Assembly: GCA_004552485.1 (NCBI GenBank) | Contig: SFOH01000019.1 | Span: forward strand, 8,618-72,617 | Direction: 5' to 3' | Origin: Bacteroidales bacterium | Lineage (GTDB): Bacteria; Bacteroidota; Bacteroidia; Bacteroidales; Muribaculaceae | Length of the DNA: 64,000 nt | In this document: positions 26,673 to 34,034 of the stretch, piece by piece | Position numbering within the stretch: the stretch's first letter is position 1 | How the letters are laid out: each line of letters begins with the position of its first letter | Notes under the pieces: generated by a model | What the model was told of the DNA's origin: nothing | What the model saw: the letters and a program-made list of their open reading frames with translations, nothing else | Database searches by the model: none | Translations under genes and position numbers: made by a program

Positions 26673-27291
26673 GACATACAGGCGCCACAAGTCCGGCAAA
26701 CTCATGGCCGTCGACCTCGACAACACCCTGGTCCGCGGCAATACCCTACACATATATATAATAGAGGGTATGCGCCGGGCCACGCTGCCGCGCCGCCTGG
26801 CAATGCTGTGGCTCCTTCTCCTGCGCCGCCTCAGGCTCATCTCCCACGTGACGATGAAATTCGGATGCCTGCGCCGCATCGACCACGACGACCCGGCCCT
26901 GCAGAGTGCCTTCGCGCGCCGCATTCGCTTCATGTTGTCCAAGGCCGTGCAGGAGCGCATCGGCGACTACGACGGCGACGTGCTGCTCGCCACCGCCGCT
27001 GCCGATGTCTACGTCTCCCTCATCTGGGACGGCCCCTACCTGGCGACGCCCACCTTCCACAACCCCCGCCGCGAGGAGATGCGCGGGCAGGCCAAGGCCG
27101 ACGCCGTGCTCAGCTATGCCCAAGAAAACCGCCTGCGACTCGACACAGTCCTCACCGACCACGTCGACGATCTGCCCCTCCTCTCCATCCCCAGCATCCG
27201 CCCCGTGCTGGTCAATCCCACTGACAAAACCCTTGACGCGCTGCCGCCAATCCCCGGCCTCGAGATTCTCCGCGACGGTGCAAACACTTAA
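26653..27291 (+). CDS. HAD-superfamily phosphatase-like protein
   Basis: 212 aa from the ATG at 26653 (MTTKRAETYRR). HAD motif I is MAVDLDNTLVRGNT; a helical, Arg/Leu-rich cap follows (~40-65); DGDVLLATAAADVYVSL looks like motif II, and LTDHVDDLPLLS fits the motif IV aspartates. This resembles the PSP-like HAD-IB group. It overlaps the phosphoribosyltransferase gene by 20 bp; the pair suggests removal of a phosphate from a phosphoribosylated product, but this is inference. Confidence 0.75.
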   Translation: MTTKRAETYRRHKSGKLMAVDLDNTLVRGNTLHIYIIEGMRRATLPRRLAMLWLLLLRRLRLISHVTMKFGCLRRIDHDDPALQSAFARRIRFMLSKAVQERIGDYDGDVLLATAAADVYVSLIWDGPYLATPTFHNPRREEMRGQAKADAVLSYAQENRLRLDTVLTDHVDDLPLLSIPSIRPVLVNPTDKTLDALPPIPGLEILRDGANT

Positions 27292-27360
27292 ATTTCAATA
27301 AATTTCGGCCGATGCGCCGATTTTCTCGCTCAAACATTCTCATTTCTGCCACAAAATCAC

Positions 27361-27368
27361 TAACTTTG
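27361..27368 (+). promoter_or_regulatory. -7 box for the amylase gene
   Basis: TAACTTTG, a perfect -7 match, about 92 bp upstream of the amylase ATG. I could not find a good -33 at the right distance. Confidence 0.4.
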
Positions 27369-27460
27369 CAAGAAAGCCCGGGGCGGGGACCGAACCAATC
27401 ACCGACTTACACATTCCCCTCCCGCGCCGGAAAGCCATAACTCAAACCATAAAAACACCA

Positions 27461-28900
27461 ATGAATTTCAAGTACACTCTCACAGCCGTCTTCGCGGCAG
27501 CCGCCCTCTCCGCAGCCGCCGCCACACCCGGCAACGCCAATGCCCGCATCACCGAAGATGCGCCCATCCTCCATGCCTGGTCGTGGAGCTTCAACACCAT
27601 TGCCGACAATATGAAGAAGATAGCCGACTCCGGCTACAAATACGTTCAGTGCTCGCCCGTCAACACCTGCTACGTCGGCGAGGACGGCGGCATGGCCCTC
27701 TTCAGCGAGGAAGGCGACAGCATCCGCGGCAAGTGGTACTACTACTACCAGCCCACCGATTGGAAAATCGGCAACTACATGCTCGGCAACCGCGACCAGT
27801 TCAAGGCCATGTGTGACAGCGCCTACAAATATCACGTGAAAGTCATCGTCGACGTGCTCCCCAACCACACCGCCATCGACCACCACGCCGTCCTCCCCGG
27901 CCTCGACAATGCCGTAGGCGGCCATGACAACCTCTACCACGCCAACGGATTCACACCCATCACCGAGTGGAACGACCGCTACCAGTGCACCACCGGCGAG
28001 ATGGGCGGACTCCCCGATGTCAACACCGAGAACCCCGACTTCCAGTACTACTACCTCCAGTTCGTCAACGACGTCATCAACCTCGGCGCCCGCGGCTTCC
28101 GCTATGACACCGCCAAGCACATCGGCCTCCCCTCCGACCCCCTCGACGCACGCTCCAAGCGCAACAACTTCTGGGACGTGGTCACCGGCCGCGAAGCCGT
28201 CAAAGGCCTCTCGATGCTCATGCCCGACTCAATCTTCATGTACGGCGAAGTGCTCCAGGACAAGAACGTCAAGGAAGACGAGTATGCCGCCTACATCGCC
28301 CAGACCGCCTCTAACTACGGCCACGTCCTGCGCGACGCCCTTCAGAAAGGCTCCGTCACCGGCATCGACCTCAACAACTGGCAGCATCCCGTGCGGCCCC
28401 GCGACCTGGTGACATGGGTCGAGAGCCACGACACATACTGCAACGCCCACGAAAGCGCCGGCCTCTCCGACGAGCAGATCCGCGTGGCATGGAACGTCCT
28501 CGCCGCACGCGGCGGCGGCTCGCACCCCCTCTTCTTCTCGCGCCCCAACAACTCCACGCGCCAGAACTACTGGGGCGACAACCGCATCGGCGCACGCGGC
28601 AATGCCGAGTTCTTCAACCCCCAGGTTGTCGCCTCCAACCGCTTCCGCAACGCCATGTACGGCCAGCCCGAGAAGATCGTAGCCTCGCCGGACGGCGCCG
28701 TCGTCATGGTTGAGCGCGGCACCAAAGGCGTCGCCCTCTCCAACTTCTCTGACAAAGCCCGCAAGGTCAAACTCGCCTGCTCGCTCCCAGACGGCACATA
28801 CACCGACGCCGTCTCCGGCGTGGCCTACACCGTCAAGAAAGGCGTCATCACCGGCAAAATCGCCCCCCTCGGCACCGCCGTCCTCTACGCCGCCAAATAA
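27461..28900 (+). CDS. GH13 alpha-amylase family protein, secreted
   Basis: 479 aa with a signal peptide (cleaved near ALSAAAA). The GH13 motifs are complete: region I VIVDVLPNHT, nucleophile Asp in GFRYDTAKHI, acid/base Glu in FMYGEVLQ, and the transition-state Asp in VESHDTYC. A C-terminal beta domain closes the protein (DGTYTDAVSGVAYTVKKG). It should cleave alpha-1,4-glucans outside the cytoplasm; no SusCD pair or other polysaccharide genes are next to it. Confidence 0.9.
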   Translation: MNFKYTLTAVFAAAALSAAAATPGNANARITEDAPILHAWSWSFNTIADNMKKIADSGYKYVQCSPVNTCYVGEDGGMALFSEEGDSIRGKWYYYYQPTDWKIGNYMLGNRDQFKAMCDSAYKYHVKVIVDVLPNHTAIDHHAVLPGLDNAVGGHDNLYHANGFTPITEWNDRYQCTTGEMGGLPDVNTENPDFQYYYLQFVNDVINLGARGFRYDTAKHIGLPSDPLDARSKRNNFWDVVTGREAVKGLSMLMPDSIFMYGEVLQDKNVKEDEYAAYIAQTASNYGHVLRDALQKGSVTGIDLNNWQHPVRPRDLVTWVESHDTYCNAHESAGLSDEQIRVAWNVLAARGGGSHPLFFSRPNNSTRQNYWGDNRIGARGNAEFFNPQVVASNRFRNAMYGQPEKIVASPDGAVVMVERGTKGVALSNFSDKARKVKLACSLPDGTYTDAVSGVAYTVKKGVITGKIAPLGTAVLYAAK

Positions 28901-28956
28901 CCTCCGCCCCGAACATCACACATTTTTTCACTCATAGACATTTCTAATAACCGAAA

Positions 28957-30114
28957 ATGCTCACTCAAATCATCAACGGCAAAGTCTTCACACCCCGCGG
29001 CTGGGTTGAAGACGGAAGCGTCCTCATCGAGGGCACCCGTATCAAAGAAATCCTGAACACCTCGGCTCCCGCACCGGGCGTGGACAAAATCATAGACGCC
29101 AAAGGCGCATACGTGCTCCCCGGCGGCATCGACATACACGTGCACGGCGGCGGCGGCCGCGACTTCATGGAAGGCACCGAAGAGGCCTTCGTCACCGCCG
29201 TCGAAGCCCACCGCAAACACGGCACAACCTCAATCTTCCCCACCCTCTCCTCCTCCACCGTACCCATGATTCGCGCCGCCCTCGAGACCTGCGACAAACT
29301 CGTGGCCGACCCCATGAGCGGCGTCCTCGGCCTGCACCTCGAAGGCCCCTACTTCAACCTAAAAATGGCCGGCGGACAGCTCCCCGAGTACATCACCCCG
29401 CCCATCCCCGAGGACTACAAGCCACTCGTCGAGGAATACACCTCGCTGGCACGCTGGGACGCCGCCCCCGAGCTCCCCGGCACCGATGAGTTCGGCGACT
29501 ACCTCCACTCCAAAGGCATCCTCGTCTCCCTCGGCCACACCGCCGCCACCCCCGACGACGTCGAGCGCGCCTATGCCCACCACTTCAGCCACGCCACCCA
29601 CTTCTACAACGCCATGACCGGCAACCACAAAGTGGGCGTCTACAAACACCCCGGCGTCGTCGAAGCCGTCTACGACAACGACGGCATCACCGTCGAGATG
29701 ATTGCCGACGGCATCCACGTGCCGCCCCTCATGCTCCACATGATCTACAAGTTCAAAGGCGTTGAGCGCACCGCCCTCATCACCGACGCCCTCGCCGTCG
29801 CCGCTTCCGACTCCAAAAAAGCCTTCGACCCGCGCGTCATCATCGAAGACGGCGTGTGCAAACTCGCCGACCGCAGCGCCATCGCCGGCTCCATCGCCAC
29901 CATGGACCGCCTCGTCAAGACCGCCGTTCAGAAAGCCGGCATCCCCCTCGAGGACGTAGTGCGCATGGCCTCCGAGACCCCGGCCCGCATCATGGGCGTC
30001 TACGACCGCAAAGGCTCGCTCGAGCGCGGCAAAGACGCCGACATCATGATGTACGATGCCGACCTCAACCTCACCGGCGTCGTCCAGATGGGCCGCGAAG
30101 TCGCCCTCGCCTGA
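28957..30114 (+). CDS. nagA: N-acetylglucosamine-6-phosphate deacetylase
   Basis: 385 aa amidohydrolase that converts GlcNAc-6-P to GlcN-6-P and acetate in amino-sugar recycling. Visible landmarks: PGGIDIHVHGGGGRDF, metal-ligand Glu in LHLEGPYF, His in SLGHTAATPDD and His in FSHATHFYNAMTG, and the catalytic Asp in LITDALAVAA. Length is usual for NagA. It lies 56 bp after the amylase and ends with its own terminator (30154-30186). Confidence 0.95.
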   Translation: MLTQIINGKVFTPRGWVEDGSVLIEGTRIKEILNTSAPAPGVDKIIDAKGAYVLPGGIDIHVHGGGGRDFMEGTEEAFVTAVEAHRKHGTTSIFPTLSSSTVPMIRAALETCDKLVADPMSGVLGLHLEGPYFNLKMAGGQLPEYITPPIPEDYKPLVEEYTSLARWDAAPELPGTDEFGDYLHSKGILVSLGHTAATPDDVERAYAHHFSHATHFYNAMTGNHKVGVYKHPGVVEAVYDNDGITVEMIADGIHVPPLMLHMIYKFKGVERTALITDALAVAASDSKKAFDPRVIIEDGVCKLADRSAIAGSIATMDRLVKTAVQKAGIPLEDVVRMASETPARIMGVYDRKGSLERGKDADIMMYDADLNLTGVVQMGREVALA

Positions 30115-30153
30115 TCCCTGCCCCTTCACTGAGCCTAACGGAACCCGCACAAT

Positions 30154-30186
30154 AGAGCCGCCCCCACACGGGAGCGGCTCTTGTTG
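30154..30186 (+). terminator. Terminator of nagA
   Basis: Perfect 8-bp arms AGAGCCGC (30154-30161) and GCGGCTCT (30174-30181) followed by TGTTG, 40 bp after the nagA stop. Confidence 0.65.
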
Positions 30187-30264
30187 CGCGTGAACGCACC
30201 GCATTCAACCCTTAACAAGACTTTTCGTTGTTTTTCACTACCAAGAATGCGAAAAAAAATTGCG

Positions 30265-30364
30265 GAATATTTGTGTAATTCGCTGAAAAATTGGTACCTT
30301 TGCAGACCGATTATGTCCAAAACAATCTTTTGGCAGGTCTTGACATTTGGCTTTTGGCGGAGCC
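30265..30364 (+). repeat. Direct repeat copy 1: duplicated rplM promoter and leader
   Basis: About 100 bp that match 30645-30743 with about nine differences; the first ~80 positions differ only near the TTGGTACC/TCGTACC junction. It contains a full promoter and the CCAAAA-CAATC-TTTTGG hairpin, while the second hairpin has diverged. It ends exactly where the sorting-domain fragment begins. Confidence 0.85.
30270..30302 (+). promoter_or_regulatory. Duplicate rplM-type promoter (copy 1)
   Basis: TTTG at 30270-30273 and TACCTTTG at 30295-30302, 21-bp spacing (one base longer than copy 2). It is expected to be active and would read through the fragment below toward rplM. Confidence 0.65.
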
Positions 30365-30511
30365 AACATCGTCAGCGACGCCGAGCGCACCATCGCCTTC
30401 TACAATATGATGGGCATAATGGTTGCCAAAGTCACCGTCGAAGGACGTCAGTTCGTGCCCCTACAACGCGGCATCTACATCGCCCAAGGCAAGAAAATCA
30501 TCGTCCGCTAA
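30359..30511 (+). pseudogene. T9SS sorting-domain (CTD) fragment
   Basis: An open frame without an ATG near its beginning reads ...GANIVSDAERTIAFYNMMG, IMVAKVTVEGRQF, VPLQRGIYIAQGKKIIVR and then TAA. The FYNMMG...V, LQRGIYI and GKKIIVR elements are those of type A T9SS C-terminal sorting domains of surface proteins. Only the last ~50 codons remain, joined at its 5' side to a ribosomal-protein leader copy. It is probably the 3' remnant of a deleted secreted-protein gene. Confidence 0.7.
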
Positions 30512-30546
30512 ACGGCCCCGCTGCCACGTTACGCATATTGCGCATC

Positions 30547-30584
30547 GCCCTGCTCTCAATAATAAATTTATTTGAAGGCAGGGC
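30547..30584 (+). terminator. Hairpin after the CTD fragment
   Basis: Arms GCCCTGC (30547-30553) and GCAGGGC (30578-30584) with a 24-nt AT-rich loop. It may be the original terminator of the lost gene; no strong T-run follows. Confidence 0.35.
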
Positions 30585-30644
30585 AATGTGCCGATATGGG
30601 GTTTATGGGGTTTATGCGCAATATATCACAAAAATATTTTGCAA

Positions 30645-30743
30645 GAATATTTGTGTAATTCGCTGAAAAATCGTACCTTTGCAGACCGATTATGTCCAAA
30701 ACAATCTTTTGGCAGGCTCTGGCGTGTGGCTTTTGGCCGAGCC
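30645..30743 (+). repeat. Direct repeat copy 2: rplM promoter and leader
   Basis: The copy directly upstream of rplM. See 30265-30364 for the partner. It keeps both hairpins with matching arms. Confidence 0.85.
30650..30681 (+). promoter_or_regulatory. Promoter of the rplM-rpsI operon
   Basis: TTTG at 30650-30653 and TACCTTTG at 30674-30681 with 20-bp spacing. Confidence 0.75.
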
Positions 30744-30792
30744 GGCGACTGCGTCTGCCGCAATTAACTAACTGTTTTTCAAAAATTTAAAA
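30688..30792 (+). promoter_or_regulatory. Structured 5' leader of rplM (candidate ribosomal-protein autoregulatory site)
   Basis: Predicted ~105-nt leader with hairpin CCAAAA/TTTTGG (30696-30701 with 30707-30712, loop CAATC) and a second stem GGCTC/GAGCC (30715-30719 with 30739-30743). Its position before rplM and its conservation in a second copy suggest a site bound by a ribosomal protein; I infer this and do not recognise a named leader family with certainty. Confidence 0.4.
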
Positions 30793-31272
30793 GTGGATAC
30801 TTTAAGCTACAAAACTATGGCCGTCGGCCCCCAGGCTAAAGAAAAAGAATGGGTGGTTATCGACGCCACTGACCAGGTTCTTGGTCGTCTCTGCGCTAAG
30901 GTTGCGAAAATCCTGCGCGGTAAATACAAACCCGGCTACTGCCCCTACATGGACTGCGGCGACAATGTCATCATCATCAACGCAGACAAAGTGGTTATCA
31001 CCGGCAAAAAACTCACTGACAAGATTTATCTGAACTTCACCGGCTATCCCGGCGGTCAGCGCGAGCTCACCCCCGAAGTGCTCATCAAAAAGAGCTACAA
31101 CAAGCACATCAAAGCCGGCATTCACCCCCTGTTCGTACGCGTCATGAAAGGCATGCTCCCCAAGAACCGTCTTGGCCGCCGTCTCATTGAGAACATGCAC
31201 GTATACAACGGCCCCAACCACCCCCACGAGGCTCAGAATCCCAAAGTCATTGACATCAACAAACTGAAATAA
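30793..31272 (+). CDS. rplM: 50S ribosomal protein L13
   Basis: 159 aa. Starts with GTG; the N-terminus MDTLSYKT is the usual one for Bacteroidota L13, which supports this codon over the internal ATG at 30817. Typical L13 blocks are DATDQVLGRLCAKVAKILRG, DCGDNVIIINADKV and GMLPKNRLGRR. It binds 23S rRNA early in large-subunit assembly. First gene of rplM-rpsI, with rpsI 8 bp downstream. Confidence 0.97.
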   Translation: MDTLSYKTMAVGPQAKEKEWVVIDATDQVLGRLCAKVAKILRGKYKPGYCPYMDCGDNVIIINADKVVITGKKLTDKIYLNFTGYPGGQRELTPEVLIKKSYNKHIKAGIHPLFVRVMKGMLPKNRLGRRLIENMHVYNGPNHPHEAQNPKVIDINKLK

Positions 31273-31280
31273 TTGAAGAT

Positions 31281-31667
31281 ATGGAATCAGTAAACGCAGT
31301 TGGCCGCCGTAAGGCCGCCGTTGCCCGCGTCATCGTCAAAGAAGGCAACGGCACCATCACCATCAACAAACGCCCCCTTGAGGTTTATTTCCCCACTTCA
31401 ATCCTTCAGTACATCGTTAAACAGCCCCTTGAGACTCTGGACGTTCTGGGCAACTATGACATCCAGGTGAACCTCGACGGCGGCGGCTTCAAAGGACAGG
31501 CCGAGGCTCTGCGTCTGGCCATCGCCCGCGCCCTCGTGAAAATCAACCCCGAGGACAAGCCCGCTCTCCGCAAGAAAGGCTTCATGACCCGCGACCCGCG
31601 CGCCGTAGAGCGCAAAAAGCCCGGTCAGCCCAAGGCCCGCAAGCGCTTCCAGTTCTCAAAGCGTTAA
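31281..31667 (+). CDS. rpsI: 30S ribosomal protein S9
   Basis: 128 aa. Begins with the S9 pattern VNAVGRRKAAVARVIV and ends with the long basic tail KKPGQPKARKRFQFSKR that reaches the P-site tRNA. Normal length. Immediately downstream of rplM, the conserved pair. Confidence 0.97.
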   Translation: MESVNAVGRRKAAVARVIVKEGNGTITINKRPLEVYFPTSILQYIVKQPLETLDVLGNYDIQVNLDGGGFKGQAEALRLAIARALVKINPEDKPALRKKGFMTRDPRAVERKKPGQPKARKRFQFSKR

Positions 31668-31894
31668 TCACGCCCGCGAAACTGCACTCCCGGCGCCTCC
31701 GCTCAGGCGGCATGACCTTCTCCGGCCTCCCACGGCCACGAGCTGCCGCGGCCTGAGATTCACACTTCCGGCGCCACCGCACTTTTGGACACATCAAAAG
31801 AACAAGTGTTTAGTATCTAAATCCCGGCGATGGACACGTTCCCTACCCCGTGATTGTAATTATCTCAGAACGTAAACAACCCCAAACACAAAAC

Positions 31895-32764
31895 ATGGCA
31901 AATCCCACATTTGACCAACTTCTTGAAGCAGGCTGCCATTTCGGTCACCTCAAACGCAAATGGAATCCTGCAATGGCTCCTTACATCTTCATGGAGCGCA
32001 ATGGTATCCACATCATAGACCTCTACAAGACAGCTGCCAAGCTGGACGAGGCCGCCAATGCCCTCAAGAGCATTGCAAAATCCGGCAAAAAAGTTCTCTT
32101 TGTTGCCACCAAAAAACAGGCCAAACAGGTTATCGCCGACAAGGCTCAGTCAATCAATATGCCTTATGTGATTGAGCGCTGGCCCGGCGGTATGCTCACC
32201 AACTTCCCCACCATCCGCAAGGCCGTCAAGAAGATGACCTCCATCGACAAGATGACCAAGGACGGCACATTCGACAACCTCTCAAAGCGTGAGAAGCTGC
32301 AGATCACCCGTCAGCGCGCCAAACTGGAGAAGAACCTGGGCTCTATCGCCGACCTCAACCGTCTTCCCTCAGCCCTCTTCGTGGTTGACGTGCTCAAAGA
32401 GCACATCGCCGTTGCCGAGGCCAACCGCCTGGGCATCCCCGTCTTCGCTATCGTCGACACCAACTCAGACCCCCGCAACGTTGACTTCGTAATCCCCGCC
32501 AACGACGACGCTTCAAAGTCAATCGAGCTCATCCTCGACACCGTTGTCGGTGCCATGGCCGAAGGTCTTGAGGAGCGCAAGGTAGAGAAGGTTGACAACG
32601 AGGCCGCCGCCGAGAACGAGGAAGGCGCAGCTCCCGCCCCCAAGCGTGAGCGCCGTCGCGTTCGTCGCGCCGAGGCTCCCGTTGCAGAGGCCGCTCCCGC
32701 TGCCGAAGCCGCCGAGGCTCCTGCTGCTGAAGCTCCCGCCGCTGAGGCCGAGAAGGCTGAATAA
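31895..32764 (+). CDS. rpsB: 30S ribosomal protein S2
   Basis: 289 aa from ATG 31895 (MANPTFDQLLEAGCHFGH), the usual S2 start; an in-frame ATG at 31850 would add 15 residues without homology. Core motifs: LKRKWNPAMAPYIF, GTFDNLSKREKL and VVDVLKEHIAVAEANRLGIP. After the core there is an acidic/Ala-rich tail (APAPKRERRRVRRAEAP, then AEAAPAAEAAEAP), a common feature in this phylum. The 227-bp gap after rpsI has short GC-rich inverted repeats but no clear TAnnTTTG box. Confidence 0.96.
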   Translation: MANPTFDQLLEAGCHFGHLKRKWNPAMAPYIFMERNGIHIIDLYKTAAKLDEAANALKSIAKSGKKVLFVATKKQAKQVIADKAQSINMPYVIERWPGGMLTNFPTIRKAVKKMTSIDKMTKDGTFDNLSKREKLQITRQRAKLEKNLGSIADLNRLPSALFVVDVLKEHIAVAEANRLGIPVFAIVDTNSDPRNVDFVIPANDDASKSIELILDTVVGAMAEGLEERKVEKVDNEAAAENEEGAAPAPKRERRRVRRAEAPVAEAAPAAEAAEAPAAEAPAAEAEKAE

Positions 32765-32780
32765 CCTACAACCCCTTTAT

Positions 32781-32832
32781 GGTAATGATTGTGGCATGTG
32801 GCGTGCGAAAGCGCTCATGCACAGTCATTACC
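32781..32832 (+). promoter_or_regulatory. Long hairpin between rpsB and tsf
   Basis: Outer arms GGTAATGA (32781-32788) and TCATTACC (32825-32832) are perfect; an inner stem pairs GCATG (32794-32798) with CATGC (32816-32820). There is no T-run immediately after. It may attenuate or process the transcript to set the ratio of tsf to rpsB, as known for the E. coli rpsB-tsf junction. Confidence 0.5.
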
Positions 32833-32877
32833 TTAATTTGATTATTACACCTAACACAACATAAAAAGATTACTATT

Positions 32878-33870
32878 ATGGCAGTCTCAATTGAAGACAT
32901 CAAAAAACTCCGCAAGCTCACCAGCGCCGGCCTCAGCGATTGCAAAAACGCCCTGAACGAGACCAACGGCGACATGGAAGCTGCCGTTGAAATACTCCGT
33001 CAGAAAGGCAAAGCCATCGCAGCCAAGCGCGAGGACCGTCAGGCCTCAGAGGGTTGCGTGCTTGCAAAAGCTGAGGGCAACTTCGCAGCCATCGTGGCTC
33101 TGAAGTGCGAGACCGACTTCGTTGCCAAGAACGAAACTTTCGTGAAACTCACTCAGGAGCTCCTCGACCTGGCCATCGCCAACAAGGTGAAGAGCGCCGC
33201 TGACCTCAACGCTCTCATGGTTGACGGCCGCACCGTTGCCGACCTCGTTGTCGAGGAGTCCGGCAAAACCGGCGAGAAGACCGAAATCGGCGCCTACGAG
33301 TGCCTCGAGAGCGAGTCGGTCGTTGCATACAACCACTTCGGCAACAAGCTCTCAACCATCGTTTCATTCAACAAAGCCGGCGTCGACGAGCACGTTATGC
33401 GCGACGTTGCCATGCAGGTTGCAGCCATGAACCCCGTTGCCGTCAACCGCGAGGCCGTTCCCGCCCACATCGTTGAGTCAGAGTACAACGTAGCCGTTGA
33501 GAAGACCAAAGAGGAGCAGGTTCACAAAGCCGTTGAGGCCGCTCTCAAAAAAGCCGGCATCAACCCCAACCTGGTTGACTCCGAGGACCACATCGAGTCG
33601 AACATCACCAAAGGCTGGCTCACCGCCGAAGAGGCTGACAAGGCCCGCAAGATCGCTGCCGAGACCGCTGCCGCCAAGGCTGCCAACCTCCCCGAGCAGA
33701 TGATCAAGAACATCGCCAACGGCCGCATCAACAAGTTCTACAAGGAGTCTTGCCTCATGGAGCAGGAGTTCGTTAAGGACGCCAAAGTCACCATCGGCCA
33801 GTACCTCGAGAGCACCGACAAGGGCCTCATCGCCGTTGACTTCAAGCGCGTTAACCTCAACGAGGACTAA
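32878..33870 (+). CDS. tsf: Translation elongation factor Ts
   Basis: 330 aa. N-terminal UBA-like segment IKKLRKLTSAGLSDCKNAL, then the EF-Tu contact motif CETDFVAKNE near residue 80, and a C-terminal module. Longer than the E. coli protein, as usual for Bacteroidota. It recycles EF-Tu-GDP to EF-Tu-GTP. Downstream of rpsB across the hairpin at 32781-32832; ended by the terminator at 33911-33942. Confidence 0.97.
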   Translation: MAVSIEDIKKLRKLTSAGLSDCKNALNETNGDMEAAVEILRQKGKAIAAKREDRQASEGCVLAKAEGNFAAIVALKCETDFVAKNETFVKLTQELLDLAIANKVKSAADLNALMVDGRTVADLVVEESGKTGEKTEIGAYECLESESVVAYNHFGNKLSTIVSFNKAGVDEHVMRDVAMQVAAMNPVAVNREAVPAHIVESEYNVAVEKTKEEQVHKAVEAALKKAGINPNLVDSEDHIESNITKGWLTAEEADKARKIAAETAAAKAANLPEQMIKNIANGRINKFYKESCLMEQEFVKDAKVTIGQYLESTDKGLIAVDFKRVNLNED

Positions 33871-33910
33871 TCCACGCATTCCCCACAACGTCTGCCGTGC
33901 GGCAGGCGCG

Positions 33911-33942
33911 AAAAAAGAGAGCCCTCGCGGCTCTCTTTTTTT
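33911..33942 (+). terminator. Rho-independent terminator of tsf
   Basis: AAAAAAGAGAGCC (33911-33923) pairs with GGCTCTCTTTTTTT (33929-33942), loop CTCGC. Classic stem with T-run. Confidence 0.9.
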
Positions 33943-34034
33943 CGACCTTCTCAGCTCATAATCAGAAATTCACGGCATTTCCGTAAACCTTACGGGACGT
34001 CGTTTGTTGACATTTTAAGTTAATTCATCACATT

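Noticed and set aside
30601..30620. ATGGGGTTT doublet considered as a small repeat element.
   Set aside because: Only two short units, no further copies noticed, no link to a feature.
33981..33995. Short inverted repeat CCGTAA-ACC-TTACGG upstream of 34035, considered as an operator.
   Set aside because: Six-bp arms with 3-nt loop are weak evidence alone; no matching site was seen elsewhere.
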